From: Sphingomonas quercus
GTDB lineage: Bacteria > Pseudomonadota > Alphaproteobacteria > Sphingomonadales > Sphingomonadaceae
DNA length: 64,000 bases
NCBI RefSeq assembly: GCF_018863195.1
Contig: NZ_JAHKRT010000007.1
Span: 1-64,000, forward strand
Direction of reading: 5' to 3'
Positions 39,786-48,512 of this stretch are shown here, piece by piece. Each line of letters begins with the position of its first letter. Position 1 is the stretch's first letter. A model generated the notes under the pieces. The model was not told where the DNA came from. It saw only the letters and a program-made list of their open reading frames with translations, and did no database searches. A program made the position numbers and the translations under genes.

Positions 39786-41198
39786 GTGCCCGGGATGCCG
39801 ACGAGATGGTGTGGCCCCCGCCGGTGCCATCTGCTGCTCACCGCGAGCTTTGTGCTCATACAGGCGCCCGTGCGGGAGGCATGCACGCAACCTGGCCCCA
39901 TTTCTGCGTCCGTTCTCAGGGAGGTCGAGGTTCCGGACCGCGCATTGCGACGTCGGAGCGGGGATCTCTCTCCCGCCAGCGAGCAAGGTGGTGCGCAACT
40001 TCCGCCGCCTCCCGGGGCGGCCGGGAACTGGTTCGGGCTGAAGCAATGGTTGGCGCAGGCTGGTGTCGGCCTAAGCGGACGCTACGTCTCGGAAGCCGCC
40101 TGGAACCCGACAGGTGGCCAGCGCCATGATGTAACGGAAGCCGGCCAGGTCGATCTAGGCCTGCACCTGGACCTCGGCCGGATCGCCCACACCGACGGGA
40201 CTTTCCAGGCCACGATTACCTCGCGCCGTGGGCATCAGCTGGATCGCCGGGCCGGACTAGGCACCCTGCAGGAGGTGCAGGAGATATATGGGCGAGGCCA
40301 GACATGGCGGCTTACGCAGTTCTGGTATGAGCAGCGACTTCTTTCGGGTACCGTCGACCTTAGGGCCGGGCGCACCTCACCGGGCGAGGATTTCGCCGCC
40401 TTCTCCTGCTCTTTCCAGAATTTGAGCTTCTGCGGCTCGCAACCGGGCAATGTGGCAGGTGCCTACTGGTACAATTGGCCGATAAGCCAATGGGGTGCGC
40501 GCTTGCGCGTCAGCTCAACGCGTGCCTACGTACAAATTGCAGTCTTCGAGGAAAACCCGCGCAATCTCGAGAAAGGCTTTAGCCTCGGCCATTTCGGCGG
40601 CGCGACCGGCGCGCTGATTCCCGCTGAGGTGGGCGTGACCACCGGCCGCAAGGAAGGGGGCCCGGTTGGATCGTACAAGGTCGGCGCGTGGCTGAGCACG
40701 TCCGACAAACCGGACCTCTACTATGATCGCGACCGCCAACCCCAGGTGCTTACTCGGCAGCCGGCGTTGCTCCATCGGGCAGGCTACGGCTTCTGGATCA
40801 ACGCCCAGCAGCAACTGACCGGCAGGTCTGCGGCTGGCGAATCCGTATCGGGGCTGACGGTTTTCCTCAACGCGACGATCACCGACAGGCGGACATCCTT
40901 GATCGACAATCAGGTCGCGGTCGGCGTCTTCGAGAAGCGAATCCTACCCTGGTTCACCGACGATGTGCTCGGCTTCGGTGTCGTGCGCACACACGTTGCA
41001 GGCAGGGTCGGCCGCTTAGAACGGTTGAAGGGCAAAGAGAAACAGTCTGCCGAATATGGGGCTGAACTCTATTACGGCTTTCATCCCTTTGGCTGGCTCG
41101 AGGTTCGTCCAAACCTGCAGTGGATTCACCACGCCGGCGGCTTCCGGAGCGCACGCGAGGTGGGCGTGATCGGCCTGAAGAGTGCGGTTAGGCTCTAG
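39786..41198 (+). CDS. OprB-type carbohydrate-selective porin
   Basis: About 470 residues, beginning at GTG 39786 or ATG 39795, with AGGAGAGG upstream. A short hydrophobic leader (LLLTASFVLIQAPV) precedes NWFGLKQWLAQAGVGLSGRYVSE and a series of amphipathic beta strands with aromatic-rich turns, for example FWYEQRLLSGTVDLRAGRTS, GFWINAQQQLTG and the C-terminal LEVRPNLQWIHHAGG. The layout matches OprB porins. It probably provides outer-membrane entry for the compound handled by the cluster. The leader is somewhat Arg/Cys-rich for a signal peptide, so the true start could be elsewhere. Confidence 0.85.
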   Translation: MPGMPTRWCGPRRCHLLLTASFVLIQAPVREACTQPGPISASVLREVEVPDRALRRRSGDLSPASEQGGAQLPPPPGAAGNWFGLKQWLAQAGVGLSGRYVSEAAWNPTGGQRHDVTEAGQVDLGLHLDLGRIAHTDGTFQATITSRRGHQLDRRAGLGTLQEVQEIYGRGQTWRLTQFWYEQRLLSGTVDLRAGRTSPGEDFAAFSCSFQNLSFCGSQPGNVAGAYWYNWPISQWGARLRVSSTRAYVQIAVFEENPRNLEKGFSLGHFGGATGALIPAEVGVTTGRKEGGPVGSYKVGAWLSTSDKPDLYYDRDRQPQVLTRQPALLHRAGYGFWINAQQQLTGRSAAGESVSGLTVFLNATITDRRTSLIDNQVAVGVFEKRILPWFTDDVLGFGVVRTHVAGRVGRLERLKGKEKQSAEYGAELYYGFHPFGWLEVRPNLQWIHHAGGFRSAREVGVIGLKSAVRL

Positions 41199-41264
41199 AG
41201 AGGCACCACACGTCCCGATCAGAATGCAAGCGACGAGGCAGGGGGGGGCTGCGACCAACCGCGC

Positions 41265-41897
41265 TCAACGCTTGGAGGGTGATAGCGCGCTGAGAATATC
41301 GGCCGTGGTCAGAATTGCATGGGCGAAAGTGGGCGCGCTCAGCTCGTGCGCTGCGTGCATCAGCTCCTGGCTATAAGCCGCCGTAGCATCGCGAACCAGC
41401 GTCACGTGATAGCCGAGTTCCATCGCATAGCGAGCGGTTGAATCGACGCAGGTGTTAGCGAGCAAACCGACGATGATCAGGTGCGTGATCCCATGCTGCC
41501 GCAATTGCTGATCGAGGTCGGTGTTGGCAAAGCCGCTCTGCGCCCAATGCTCCTTGGCCACGATATCGCCCGCCTGAGGCGCAAAGTCGGGATGCCAATC
41601 TCCGCCCCATTCTCCTCGCGCAAAGGTATGGCGCTGCATGATCCCCTGTTGCGTCGGGTTGGGATGAGCCCAGCTTTCATAATCGCCCGCCTCCCATCGT
41701 CTATGAGGGGCGATGAACAGCCTGATCCCCGCCGCCCGCACGGTTGCGACGATCGCGCGGAGATGGTCGAGCAGGTTGACCTGCTCAGCGACGGTTTTGA
41801 CTCTCGGCCAGGCCTTGCCGCCTTCCGACAGAAAGTCGTTATACGGATCGACGAACAGCAGCGCGGTCGATCGCGGCTCGTAGCTCGAAACGCCCAT
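41265..41897 (-). CDS. isochorismatase-like cysteine hydrolase
   Basis: 210 residues. The catalytic triad of the family is intact: D17 in LLFVDPYNDFLS, K115 in DIVAKEHW, and C150 in LLANTCVDSTARYA. No signal peptide. The family cleaves amides such as N-carbamoyl compounds, nicotinamide or ureidoacrylate, or vinyl ethers. The substrate is unknown here. It follows the SRPBCC-like gene by 23 bases, on the same strand. Confidence 0.9.
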   Translation of the reverse strand: MGVSSYEPRSTALLFVDPYNDFLSEGGKAWPRVKTVAEQVNLLDHLRAIVATVRAAGIRLFIAPHRRWEAGDYESWAHPNPTQQGIMQRHTFARGEWGGDWHPDFAPQAGDIVAKEHWAQSGFANTDLDQQLRQHGITHLIIVGLLANTCVDSTARYAMELGYHVTLVRDATAAYSQELMHAAHELSAPTFAHAILTTADILSALSPSKR

Positions 41898-41920
41898 GCA
41901 ATCCTCCTGCAGATCGTGAG

Positions 41921-42445
41921 TCAGGCGCGGAGCGCGAAGCGTTCGATGCTGGCGGCGAAAAGGGGGGTTTCGCCCTGATTGTGCGCGATCGACATCGGCT
42001 GACGCTGGGCGCGGAAAACCTCGAACGGAATCCCTTGCCGATCAAGCAGCGCCAGCATCTCACTGGTCGCGCTGGATCGCACATGATTGGTGAATTCACA
42101 TCGGTGCGCGTCGAGTTGTGCCACGCGCAGTTCCCATACAACGTTGATCGTGGTGCGCCCGTTCGGTGTGAAAACGTCCGAGACCGATTCGAGGATAAGA
42201 TGGTCGCGCTCTGCGAGCCTCTCGACATAATGTTGAACCATCGGGCTCCCGCCGATTACCTCGACGTTGATCGACATGCGCTTGCCGTCGGGCGAAGTTG
42301 TGGCGCCGGCCGCGACATGGGCAGGGGAGCAACCCTGATATTCGGCATCCGGGAGCGAGAAGGCCCAGGCGGGCAGGTCGATCCTCTCGATCGGCGCCTG
42401 GATGATGGCGCTGAAGCTGGAATCGACAATCTGTGCATCGCTCAT
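41921..42445 (-). CDS. SRPBCC/START-like protein of unknown function
   Basis: 174 residues, starting MSDAQIVDSSFSAIIQAPIE. The opening SFSAIIQAPIERIDLPAW, the central NVEVIGGSPMVQHYVERL and GRTTINVVWELRV, and DAHRCEFTNHVRS have the strand spacing of SRPBCC-type ligand-binding proteins. Similar proteins exist in other proteobacteria next to FixJ-linked gene sets, as far as I recall. The fold suggests binding of a hydrophobic small molecule. Head of a two-gene operon with the isochorismatase-like hydrolase. Confidence 0.65.
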   Translation of the reverse strand: MSDAQIVDSSFSAIIQAPIERIDLPAWAFSLPDAEYQGCSPAHVAAGATTSPDGKRMSINVEVIGGSPMVQHYVERLAERDHLILESVSDVFTPNGRTTINVVWELRVAQLDAHRCEFTNHVRSSATSEMLALLDRQGIPFEVFRAQRQPMSIAHNQGETPLFAASIERFALRA

Positions 42446-42506
42446 CTCAGGCTCCTGTTCGCTTCGAATGGCAAACAGCTAATTTTAGTGGTCAGATGAG
42501 ACAATT

Positions 42507-42522
42507 CAACTAATGTATAAGA
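42507..42522 (+). promoter_or_regulatory. cluster motif, weaker copy (CAACTAATGTATAAGA)
   Basis: Matches the core ACyAATGTAyAA of the strong copies (about 10 of 14 core positions). It lies in the divergent region between the SRPBCC-like operon (minus) and the epoxide hydrolase gene (plus). Confidence 0.35.
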
Positions 42523-42550
42523 CTCTCGAATATTTAACAAAGACGGCAGC

Positions 42551-42566
42551 TATACCATAGTATACC
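42551..42566. promoter_or_regulatory. near-palindrome TATACCATAGTATACC, motif-related
   Basis: Shares ACCA-N2-GTATA with the cluster motif and also resembles the element at 48587. It lies in the same divergent promoter region, about 137 bases before the epoxide hydrolase start. Confidence 0.3.
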
Positions 42567-42702
42567 GATACTATTGATCAGTTTCGTTTATCTATCATCT
42601 GCGGCAAGTCTCATGATCAGCGCATCTAGGGCGTCCAGCTTGGTCCGGCCGCAGCCGCGAGCTGGCACCCGGCTCCCTACAATTATCCATGAGGAGGCAG
42701 AT

Positions 42703-44013
42703 ATGGCATCGACGCAAGCAGCGATGGATCGTCGTGATTTTCTGAGTTCGAGTGCCATCGGCTCGGCAGGCCTGCTGCTACCGGTCGCCCCGGCGCGCGC
42801 CGCTGCCTATGGTCAAATCGCCACTGCGGTGGGCGGGGCGGGTGAAGTTCGTTCCTTCCGATATCGTGCGTCGGACGAGGACCTCTCCGATCTCAGACGT
42901 CGCATCGCGGCCACGCGCTGGCCGTCACAGGAGCTGGTCGACGACGCCTCCCAGGGGGTGCGGCTCAGGACAATGCGTCAGCTCGCTGAATATTGGGCGG
43001 TCGATTACGATTGGCGCAAGCTTGAGACGCGGCTCAATCGCTATCCACAGTTCGTCACCAATATCGATGGTGTCGACATTCACTTCATACACGTTCGTTC
43101 GAAGCATGAGAAGGCGCTGCCAGTGATCATCACCCATGGCTGGCCAGGTTCGATCATCGAGCAGATGAAGGTGATCGGGCCGTTGAGCGATCCTACCGCA
43201 TTCGGCGGCACGCCGTCCGATGCCTTCGACGTCGTGATCCCGTCGCTGCCGGGCCACGGTTTTTCGGCCAAACCTGACCAGCTCGGCTGGGATCCAATCC
43301 GGATCGCCAAGGCGTGGGCCGAGCTCATGAGCAGGCTGGGATACAGAGCCTATGTTGCGCAGGGCGGTGATTGGGGCAACGCGGTGACTGAGCAGATGGC
43401 ATTGCTGACCCCGCCCGGCCTGATCGCGGTTCACACCAATATGCCCGCCACCGTACCGACGGAGATCGCGACCGCGCTTTCCTCCGGCGGGGCGGCGCCG
43501 GTCGGGCTCTCCGCTGAGGAGAAGAATGCGTATGACCAGCTCGACACCTTCTACAAGCACGGCCTCGGCTACGCTCAGGAAATGGCGAACCGCCCTCAAA
43601 CGCTGTACGCACTGGACGATTCCCCGATTGGTCTCGCAGCCTGGATGCTGGATCACGACGCGCGTAGTGAGGAGCTGATCGCGCGCGTGTTCGGCGGCCA
43701 GAGCGAGGGGCTCACGCGCGACGACATTCTCGACAATATCACCCTCTATTGGCTGACGCGCAGCGCCGTGTCCTCGGCGCGGCTCTATTGGGAAAGCAAG
43801 CTTGCTTTCTTCGCGCCAAAGGGTGTCACGTTGCCGATCGGTGTGAGCGCCTTCCCAGACGAAATCTACACCGCGCCGCGGAGCTGGGCCGAAAAGGCTT
43901 ACCCAAAACTTATCCACTATAATCGTCTTCAAAAAGGCGGGCATTTTGCCGCCTGGGAACAACCTCGCATTTTTGCCGAGGAACTGCGCGCCACGTTTCG
44001 TTCCGTTCGCTGA
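42703..44013 (+). CDS. Tat-exported epoxide hydrolase (alpha/beta fold, EHN domain)
   Basis: 436 residues from ATG 42703, set by GAGGAGG 5 bases upstream. The twin-arginine leader is MDRRDFLSSSAIGSAGLLL followed by APARAAA. The epoxide hydrolase N-terminal domain covers about residues 48-155 (FRYRASDEDLSDLRRRIAATRW). The alpha/beta core has the oxyanion motif HGWPGS, nucleophile D223 in AQGGDWGN, and catalytic H414 in KGGHFAAWEQP. It should add water to an epoxide in the periplasm. A strong T-tailed terminator follows. Confidence 0.9.
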   Translation: MASTQAAMDRRDFLSSSAIGSAGLLLPVAPARAAAYGQIATAVGGAGEVRSFRYRASDEDLSDLRRRIAATRWPSQELVDDASQGVRLRTMRQLAEYWAVDYDWRKLETRLNRYPQFVTNIDGVDIHFIHVRSKHEKALPVIITHGWPGSIIEQMKVIGPLSDPTAFGGTPSDAFDVVIPSLPGHGFSAKPDQLGWDPIRIAKAWAELMSRLGYRAYVAQGGDWGNAVTEQMALLTPPGLIAVHTNMPATVPTEIATALSSGGAAPVGLSAEEKNAYDQLDTFYKHGLGYAQEMANRPQTLYALDDSPIGLAAWMLDHDARSEELIARVFGGQSEGLTRDDILDNITLYWLTRSAVSSARLYWESKLAFFAPKGVTLPIGVSAFPDEIYTAPRSWAEKAYPKLIHYNRLQKGGHFAAWEQPRIFAEELRATFRSVR

Positions 44014-44067
44014 GGCGATCGGCGGGCCGCGACGATCTCTCCCCCCGTCGTCCGGCTCCAGACCTGG

Positions 44068-44093
44068 AGGGCGCTCCGGCGCCCTTCATTTTT
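44068..44093 (+). terminator. rho-independent terminator of the epoxide hydrolase gene
   Basis: Stem AGGGCGC (44068-44074) and GCGCCCT (44079-44085) with a TCCG loop, followed by TCATTTTT. It lies 55 bases after the stop codon. Confidence 0.85.
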
Positions 44094-44293
44094 GTGGATT
44101 GTCGTTTGCCACTGATGCGGCGCAGCGGCGGGGCGATGTCCGTCAGCGGCATTGTGCCTCGCGACACCTGCACGCACGTTCCAACCAGCTGAGGAAAGTC
44201 TTCAGACCCGGACGCACTGATCCTCTCTCGCGCTGCATGCGAAGGGCATTGACCCGGTGATGTCTCGCCGTCCGCCGGCCCGGCGGTATTTGA

Positions 44294-45226
44294 TTAGTCC
44301 AAGGGAAGACGACCGAGAAAGTCGAGCATTAACCTCGCGACCTCGTCCTTTTGCTCGTCGAGCGCAAAATGCCCAGCGTCGAGAATGTGCAGCTCTGCCT
44401 CCGGCAGATCGCGCAGATAGGCGTGCGCACCCGGAACAATGAACGACGGGTCATATTTGCCCCAGAGGATCAACGCGGGGGGACGATAACGTCGCATCCA
44501 GTCCTGCCATTTCGGATAGGAGGCTACATTGTGCCGATAGTCGCGGAGCAAAGCGGCCTGGATCGCGCGTTCCCCCGGGCGCGAGAGAAAGGCGAACTCA
44601 TCGGTCCAGCTGTCGGGGTCATATCTGTCGATGTGAGGGCTGAGGCCGAGGTGGCGCTGCTTGGCGCCCGCGAGGGAGACGAAGGCGTCGACCTGGTCCT
44701 GGTGCTTGGTCGGATCCGACCAATAACCTGCGATGCCGGCCCACTTCGGACCGAGCCCCTCACGGTAGGCATTGGCATTCTGCACGATGATCGCGCGAAC
44801 CGCGGATGGGTGGGCGATCGCGAGCCGGAAACCGACCGGTCCGCCATAATCCTGCATGACGAGGACGTAGCGGGAGATTGCCAGCCTTGCGAGCAGCCGG
44901 TTGATCGTCTCCGCGAGACGGTCAAATGTGTAGATATATGCGCCCGGCGGCGGCGCATCGCTGTGTCCGAAACCCGGATAATCCGGCGCGATCACATGGT
45001 ATTTGCGGGCGAGGAGCGGAAGCAGGGGCCCCCACATGCGCGACGAGGAGGGATAGCCATGCAGCAGCACGACTGCCGGCGCGGCCGGATTGCCGGCTTC
45101 GCGATAGAAAACCCCCACGCCGTCTACATCGACGCGATGGTAACGGACGGCCGTGACGGGAGCCGGGTGATCAGACGGTCCGGCTGCAGCGAGAGCAGCG
45201 GCGAGCGCGAGGGCGGAGAGTGGCAT
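44294..45226 (-). CDS. alpha/beta hydrolase with Asp nucleophile (haloalkane dehalogenase / epoxide hydrolase type), exported
   Basis: 310 residues. A short signal peptide, MPLSALALAAALAAAGPSD, precedes the domain. HGYPSSSRMW is the oxyanion region. The nucleophile is D126 in VMQDYGGPVGF, an Asp as in dehalogenases and epoxide hydrolases and unlike the Ser of esterases. The catalytic His is H286 in LDAGHFALDEQ. APDYPGFGHSD is the conserved strand after the core. Last gene of a five-gene minus-strand operon; it starts 6 bases after the VOC gene. Confidence 0.88.
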   Translation of the reverse strand: MPLSALALAAALAAAGPSDHPAPVTAVRYHRVDVDGVGVFYREAGNPAAPAVVLLHGYPSSSRMWGPLLPLLARKYHVIAPDYPGFGHSDAPPPGAYIYTFDRLAETINRLLARLAISRYVLVMQDYGGPVGFRLAIAHPSAVRAIIVQNANAYREGLGPKWAGIAGYWSDPTKHQDQVDAFVSLAGAKQRHLGLSPHIDRYDPDSWTDEFAFLSRPGERAIQAALLRDYRHNVASYPKWQDWMRRYRPPALILWGKYDPSFIVPGAHAYLRDLPEAELHILDAGHFALDEQKDEVARLMLDFLGRLPLD

Positions 45227-45232
45227 CTGGCG

Positions 45233-45856
45233 TCAACGCGGCAGCGATGCGCCAGACTGCTCGGTAGCAAGATAGGCTGCATACCAGTCCGGCCAGTCGG
45301 GGTCATTTTGTCCGGAGCGCTGCTCATGGTCGCCATGCGCCGCAGCCGCACGGCGTAGTGCAGCGGCAAGTTCCGCTGCCGAGCCAAAGCTGGTCACACC
45401 GCTGTCGATCCTTCCGGGGAATCGCTGCGTGATCTCCTGCAGCACCCATCCGTTCCCGTCAGGATCGGTAAAGGTGAGGAATGAGGCATAGCTTCGCCGC
45501 TTTGGATCCGGCCCGTCGACGCGCACCGCCGGGTTGAAGCGATTATAGCCGCCACCGCCATCGTGGAAGACCTTGCCGGCCTCGATGCCACGCGCGATCA
45601 ATTCTGCGCGTGCCTTTACGATATCGCCGACGACCAGATGGATGAACTGCGAGGAGCCGGGCGGGGACGGTGTCAACCCGCTGCCGATCAGCACGGAGCA
45701 TGGCGATCCGGAGGGAGTGAACTGGACGATTCGGCCGCCGGCCTCGTTCGAGATATCCGCATCGATCCGCCAGCCGAGCCTGCTGTAAAAGGCGTAGGCG
45801 CGATCGACGTCCGCCACGGGGAGCACGATCGCTTCCAGCTTCATGTCCATGCTCAT
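45233..45856 (-). CDS. VOC family (glyoxalase/dioxygenase superfamily) protein
   Basis: 207 residues from ATG 45856, preceded by GGGAGACAACAGG. The VOC module is MKLEAIVLPVADVDRAYAFY, LGWRIDADISNE, FTPSGSPCSVLIGSG, FIHLVVGDIVKARAELIARG and FLTFTDPDGNGWVLQEI. The C-terminal 60 residues (AAELAAALRRAAAAHGD onward) form an extra tail with SGQNDPDWPDWYAAYLATE, a segment often seen at the end of such proteins. Metal-dependent lyase, isomerase or resistance activity is possible. Cytoplasmic. Confidence 0.86.
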   Translation of the reverse strand: MSMDMKLEAIVLPVADVDRAYAFYSRLGWRIDADISNEAGGRIVQFTPSGSPCSVLIGSGLTPSPPGSSQFIHLVVGDIVKARAELIARGIEAGKVFHDGGGGYNRFNPAVRVDGPDPKRRSYASFLTFTDPDGNGWVLQEITQRFPGRIDSGVTSFGSAAELAAALRRAAAAHGDHEQRSGQNDPDWPDWYAAYLATEQSGASLPR

Positions 45857-45893
45857 CCTGTTGTCTCCCAAAATGACGGACGCCAGCCGGCGC

Positions 45894-46370
45894 CTAAATG
45901 ATTTCGTGGACGTCGTAGATCGGCCCGGCGGGGGTGCGATGGCCGATGCCAATGGCGAGTGCGCGGTTGAGCCATTCGTACCGCGGATCGGAGGTCGCGA
46001 AGGCGGGCAGGATCCGGAAGTAATATTCGGACGGCGCCACCGCCGCGCCACGGGCCAGCCGCTCCATCACTGCCGCGGGGCCGTAGCGAAGGCCGCTATA
46101 GCTCATCGCGATGAGTGCGTCGTCGTCTGTTCGCAGCACGATCCGCGCATCGAGCACGATAGCGCCGTCGCCACGTTCGGTCTGCCAGTCGGCGCCGCCC
46201 GGAAGGATTGCACCACGCAAGCGCCTTCCCTCGAAGCGACCGCCGGGCAACGTGCCGATCCGCCGCGCTGCACCCACGGGACCTCCCACGATCTGAAGGG
46301 GATCGACCAGCACTTCCGCGACGAAGAGCGGTCGCGTCCGCATTGCCGGCAGCCTGACACTCTCAACCAT
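45894..46370 (-). CDS. DUF3237 domain protein
   Basis: 158 residues from ATG 46370, which has a strong GGGGGAGGTGG ribosome site. The DUF3237 signature is GGRFEGRRLRGAILPGGADW, then GAIVLDARIVLRTDDDALIAM and EYYFRILPAFATSDPRYEWLN. The domain forms a beta-barrel-like fold of unknown function and is often found near aromatic or terpene degradation genes. It lies 37 bases before the VOC gene. A possible longer, frame-shifted membrane N-terminus is described separately. Confidence 0.85.
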   Translation of the reverse strand: MVESVRLPAMRTRPLFVAEVLVDPLQIVGGPVGAARRIGTLPGGRFEGRRLRGAILPGGADWQTERGDGAIVLDARIVLRTDDDALIAMSYSGLRYGPAAVMERLARGAAVAPSEYYFRILPAFATSDPRYEWLNRALAIGIGHRTPAGPIYDVHEII

Positions 46371-46524
46371 GCGACCACCTCCCCCCGGCGAGCCGTGGCC
46401 GAATTGTGCGGCCAAGAGTGCAACCACGCCTGCAGCGCGAGGGGCGCGCGTGAACCCCCGCCACCGGTGCCCGATTAATCGGCAACGCGATGCCGAGGAA
46501 AGCGAGGTAGTCGGCGAACGCCAT
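46363..46524 (-). other. possible small or frameshifted membrane ORF between tautomerase and DUF3237 genes
   Basis: An ATG at 46524, 7 bases after the tautomerase stop, opens a 53-codon frame starting MAFADYLAFLGIALP. The rest of this frame is Arg-rich and unconvincing. If one shifts frame near 46485 the sequence instead continues hydrophobically (LIGHRWRGFTRAPRAAGVV, then ALLAAQFGHG) and runs into the DUF3237 frame. It could be a decayed or mis-sequenced two-helix protein. It overlaps the DUF3237 start by 8 bases. Confidence 0.25.
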
Positions 46525-46531
46525 GCCCGCT

Positions 46532-46780
46532 CTAGCTCGCGGAGCTAGCCGCATGTTCGGCGAGCTGCTTGCGGTATTCGAGGACTGGCAAGCCGCCCCA
46601 GCCCCAGTCCTCAAGTGCCACCTCGCGGATCACGACCCAGGTCCAGTCGGCAGGCTTGCCGAGCACATCTGACAGGACCTGACTGACGCCCTTGAAGATT
46701 GCCGCCTTCTGCTCAGGGGTCACGCCGGCGACGTCCGGCTCGGTGCCCTCGCGGGTAAGTTCGACCGTAACAAATGGCAT
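46532..46780 (-). CDS. 4-oxalocrotonate tautomerase family protein
   Basis: 82 residues with the N-terminal Pro exposed after Met removal (MPFVTVELTREG), the catalytic base of the superfamily. VTPEQKAAIFKGVSQVLSDVLGK and TWVVIREVALEDWGWGG are the other conserved blocks. Enzymes of this group tautomerise keto-enol compounds or dehalogenate small acids. It lies 18 bases after the SDR gene in the same operon. Confidence 0.88.
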   Translation of the reverse strand: MPFVTVELTREGTEPDVAGVTPEQKAAIFKGVSQVLSDVLGKPADWTWVVIREVALEDWGWGGLPVLEYRKQLAEHAASSAS

Positions 46781-46798
46781 GGTTCGTCTCCCCGCCTT

Positions 46799-47509
46799 TT
46801 AGTGACCGGCCGCCTGGCCGCCGTCGACGTGAAGCGTCTCGCCAGTGACAAAAGGCGCGCCCTCGAGATAGAGCACTGCCTCGACGACGTCGCCGATCTC
46901 TCCCATATGCCCAAGGGGGTGGAGTGCACCGAGCGCCTCATGAGTGTCGGCCGGATGCATCGGCGTCTTGATCACGCCCGGCGCCACGGCATTCACCCTG
47001 ATGCCACGACTGGCATACTCGATCGCAAGGCTGCGCGTGGATGCGTCAATGCCGCCTTTTGAAAGAGCCGCGAGCGCCGAGGGCACCGCTGACAATGATT
47101 GGCGCACGAGCGCGGTCGTGATGCTCACGACATGGCCGGCTCCCTGCTTTTCCATTGCGTGGATCGCCGCCTGGGTGATGAAAAAGAAGCCGTTCAGGTT
47201 GGTGGCGATCACCTGTGCGTATTGCTCGGCGCTGTAGCGGGTAAAAGGTGAGGCAACAAAGATGCCGGCGTTGTTGATCAGCGTGTCCACCCTGCCGAAC
47301 TTGTCCAGCGCCTCGGTGATCACTTTGGCGCCGGTTGCTGGGTCGCCAATATCGCCTGCTATTGCCAGCATGTCGGGATTGTCGGTCGGCTGAATCGATC
47401 GCGACGTGGCAACCACGCGAAACCCGCGCGCGAGATAGGCGTCGCGCAGACCCGCGCCGATGCCCTGCGAAGCCCCCGTGATGACGGCGACCTTCTTGTC
47501 GTTGTTCAT
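46799..47509 (-). CDS. SDR family protein lacking the catalytic tyrosine
   Basis: 236 residues. Cofactor motif TGASQGIGAGLRDAYLARG, and NNAGIFVASPF. The normal YxxxK motif is replaced by A147-A-L-S-K151, so the catalytic Tyr is Ala. The Ser region VVSITTALV is also unusual. The conserved C-terminal GGQAAGH-type end is present (FVTGETLHVDGG). Members without Tyr may be binding proteins or use another residue. First gene of the five-gene operon SDR, tautomerase, DUF3237, VOC, hydrolase. Confidence 0.88.
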   Translation of the reverse strand: MNNDKKVAVITGASQGIGAGLRDAYLARGFRVVATSRSIQPTDNPDMLAIAGDIGDPATGAKVITEALDKFGRVDTLINNAGIFVASPFTRYSAEQYAQVIATNLNGFFFITQAAIHAMEKQGAGHVVSITTALVRQSLSAVPSALAALSKGGIDASTRSLAIEYASRGIRVNAVAPGVIKTPMHPADTHEALGALHPLGHMGEIGDVVEAVLYLEGAPFVTGETLHVDGGQAAGH

Positions 47510-47843
47510 GAGCGAATCCTTTGCTGTTCTGAGCGAGAAGGGCGGCGTTGAAAGTTCAGCGCCGGGTCAGATGAGTTGGCGCAGGGAGCATCGCCGCCCG
47601 CGCTGGTTGGGCAGGGCAGGCCGCGCGATGTGCCAGGCGGCGCAGAGCCGCCGTCGGCATCACACCCCGCTTGGCTTACGACGCGCGCCCTGGAGACTCC
47701 CGAGAAGCCGATGTTGAATAGCTGCCGGTTGGCATGCAGGTTTCTCCTCGAGAGCGGGCGGGGCCGAACGGTCTGAAGATGACGTGGGCCGCTGTCGGTC
47801 GAAATTGCACTTTCGTATGGTGATACTTTGGTGTGGACCCAGG
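47510..47843. other. 334-base intergenic region upstream of the SDR operon
   Basis: No gene supported on either strand. It holds a motif-related element on the minus strand at 47819-47834 (ACACCAAAGTATCACC, 12 of 16 matches to the cluster motif), about 310 bases before the SDR start. The preceding part is unremarkable GC-rich sequence. Confidence 0.4.
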
Positions 47844-48512
47844 CTATTCGGATGGCCCGGAAGACAGTTGTCCGCAAATCGGCGTCGCCAGGGGCAGATC
47901 GACGCGTGCCTGGCTCCCTGCCGGGCCTAGGCGCCAAGTCGCGTGTCCCCCCAATTCTGCGGCAAGGGACTGAACCAAATGACGCCCCCGGCCCGGTCTG
48001 GCCGCGGGCGAGGCCTGGCCGCTATCGCAGACGCTGCAGGTAAGGCCGCCGTCCGCGAGCGTGAGGTCCACGGTGATCAGGCCGCCCGGCTTGAGTTGTG
48101 CGTGTCGTGCAGCATTCCGGACCAGCTCCATGACGATCAGAGCCACACGCCACGCCTCGCCGCTTGCCAGCTGGACCTCGTCCGAGCGCAGCAACAACCG
48201 CACCCCGCGCCGCGCCAGCACGGTGGCCGAAAAGCTTTGGCAGATGCGCGCGAGATACCCCGGCAGGCTGACTGGATGGGCGGACGTTGGAGGAAGCAAG
48301 GCCCGGTGTAATTCCGCGTGACCTGACAGGCCCAGGGCGGCTCGCTCGATGCTGGCCCGCTCCGCGCTCGACGGGGCGGTCCTGGCGGCGAGCGAGAGTG
48401 TCGAAATGGCCTCTGCGAATTCGTTGATCACGCGGTGGCCGATTTCCTCGACGAGCATCAGTGCAAGCGGCCCGCATTCCCGCCTCGATGATATTTGCAT
48501 TCCCTCGCTCAC
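47844..48512 (-). CDS. soluble histidine kinase of HWE/HisKA_2 type, without sensor domain
   Basis: 222 residues. GTG 48512 was chosen because AGGAGGA lies at ideal distance (6 bases); an ATG four codons later and an upstream frame to 48662 are alternatives. The phosphoacceptor region is LVEEIGHRVINEFAEAIS, His at about residue 26. The ATPase domain has WRVALIVMELVRNAARHAQ (N box), CSVCDSGQ and GRGRHLVQSLAAELGG. No membrane segment or sensory domain is visible, so it needs a partner or senses internally. It could supply phosphate to the cluster's FixJ regulator or receiver. Confidence 0.8.
   Translation of the reverse strand: MSEGMQISSRRECGPLALMLVEEIGHRVINEFAEAISTLSLAARTAPSSAERASIERAALGLSGHAELHRALLPPTSAHPVSLPGYLARICQSFSATVLARRGVRLLLRSDEVQLASGEAWRVALIVMELVRNAARHAQLKPGGLITVDLTLADGGLTCSVCDSGQASPAARPGRGRHLVQSLAAELGGHATWRLGPAGSQARVDLPLATPICGQLSSGPSE

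Noticed and set aside
47506-47937. 143-residue minus-strand frame upstream of the SDR operon
   Set aside because: Composition is Arg/Pro-rich with no domain; it overlaps the promoter region and the end of the kinase gene.
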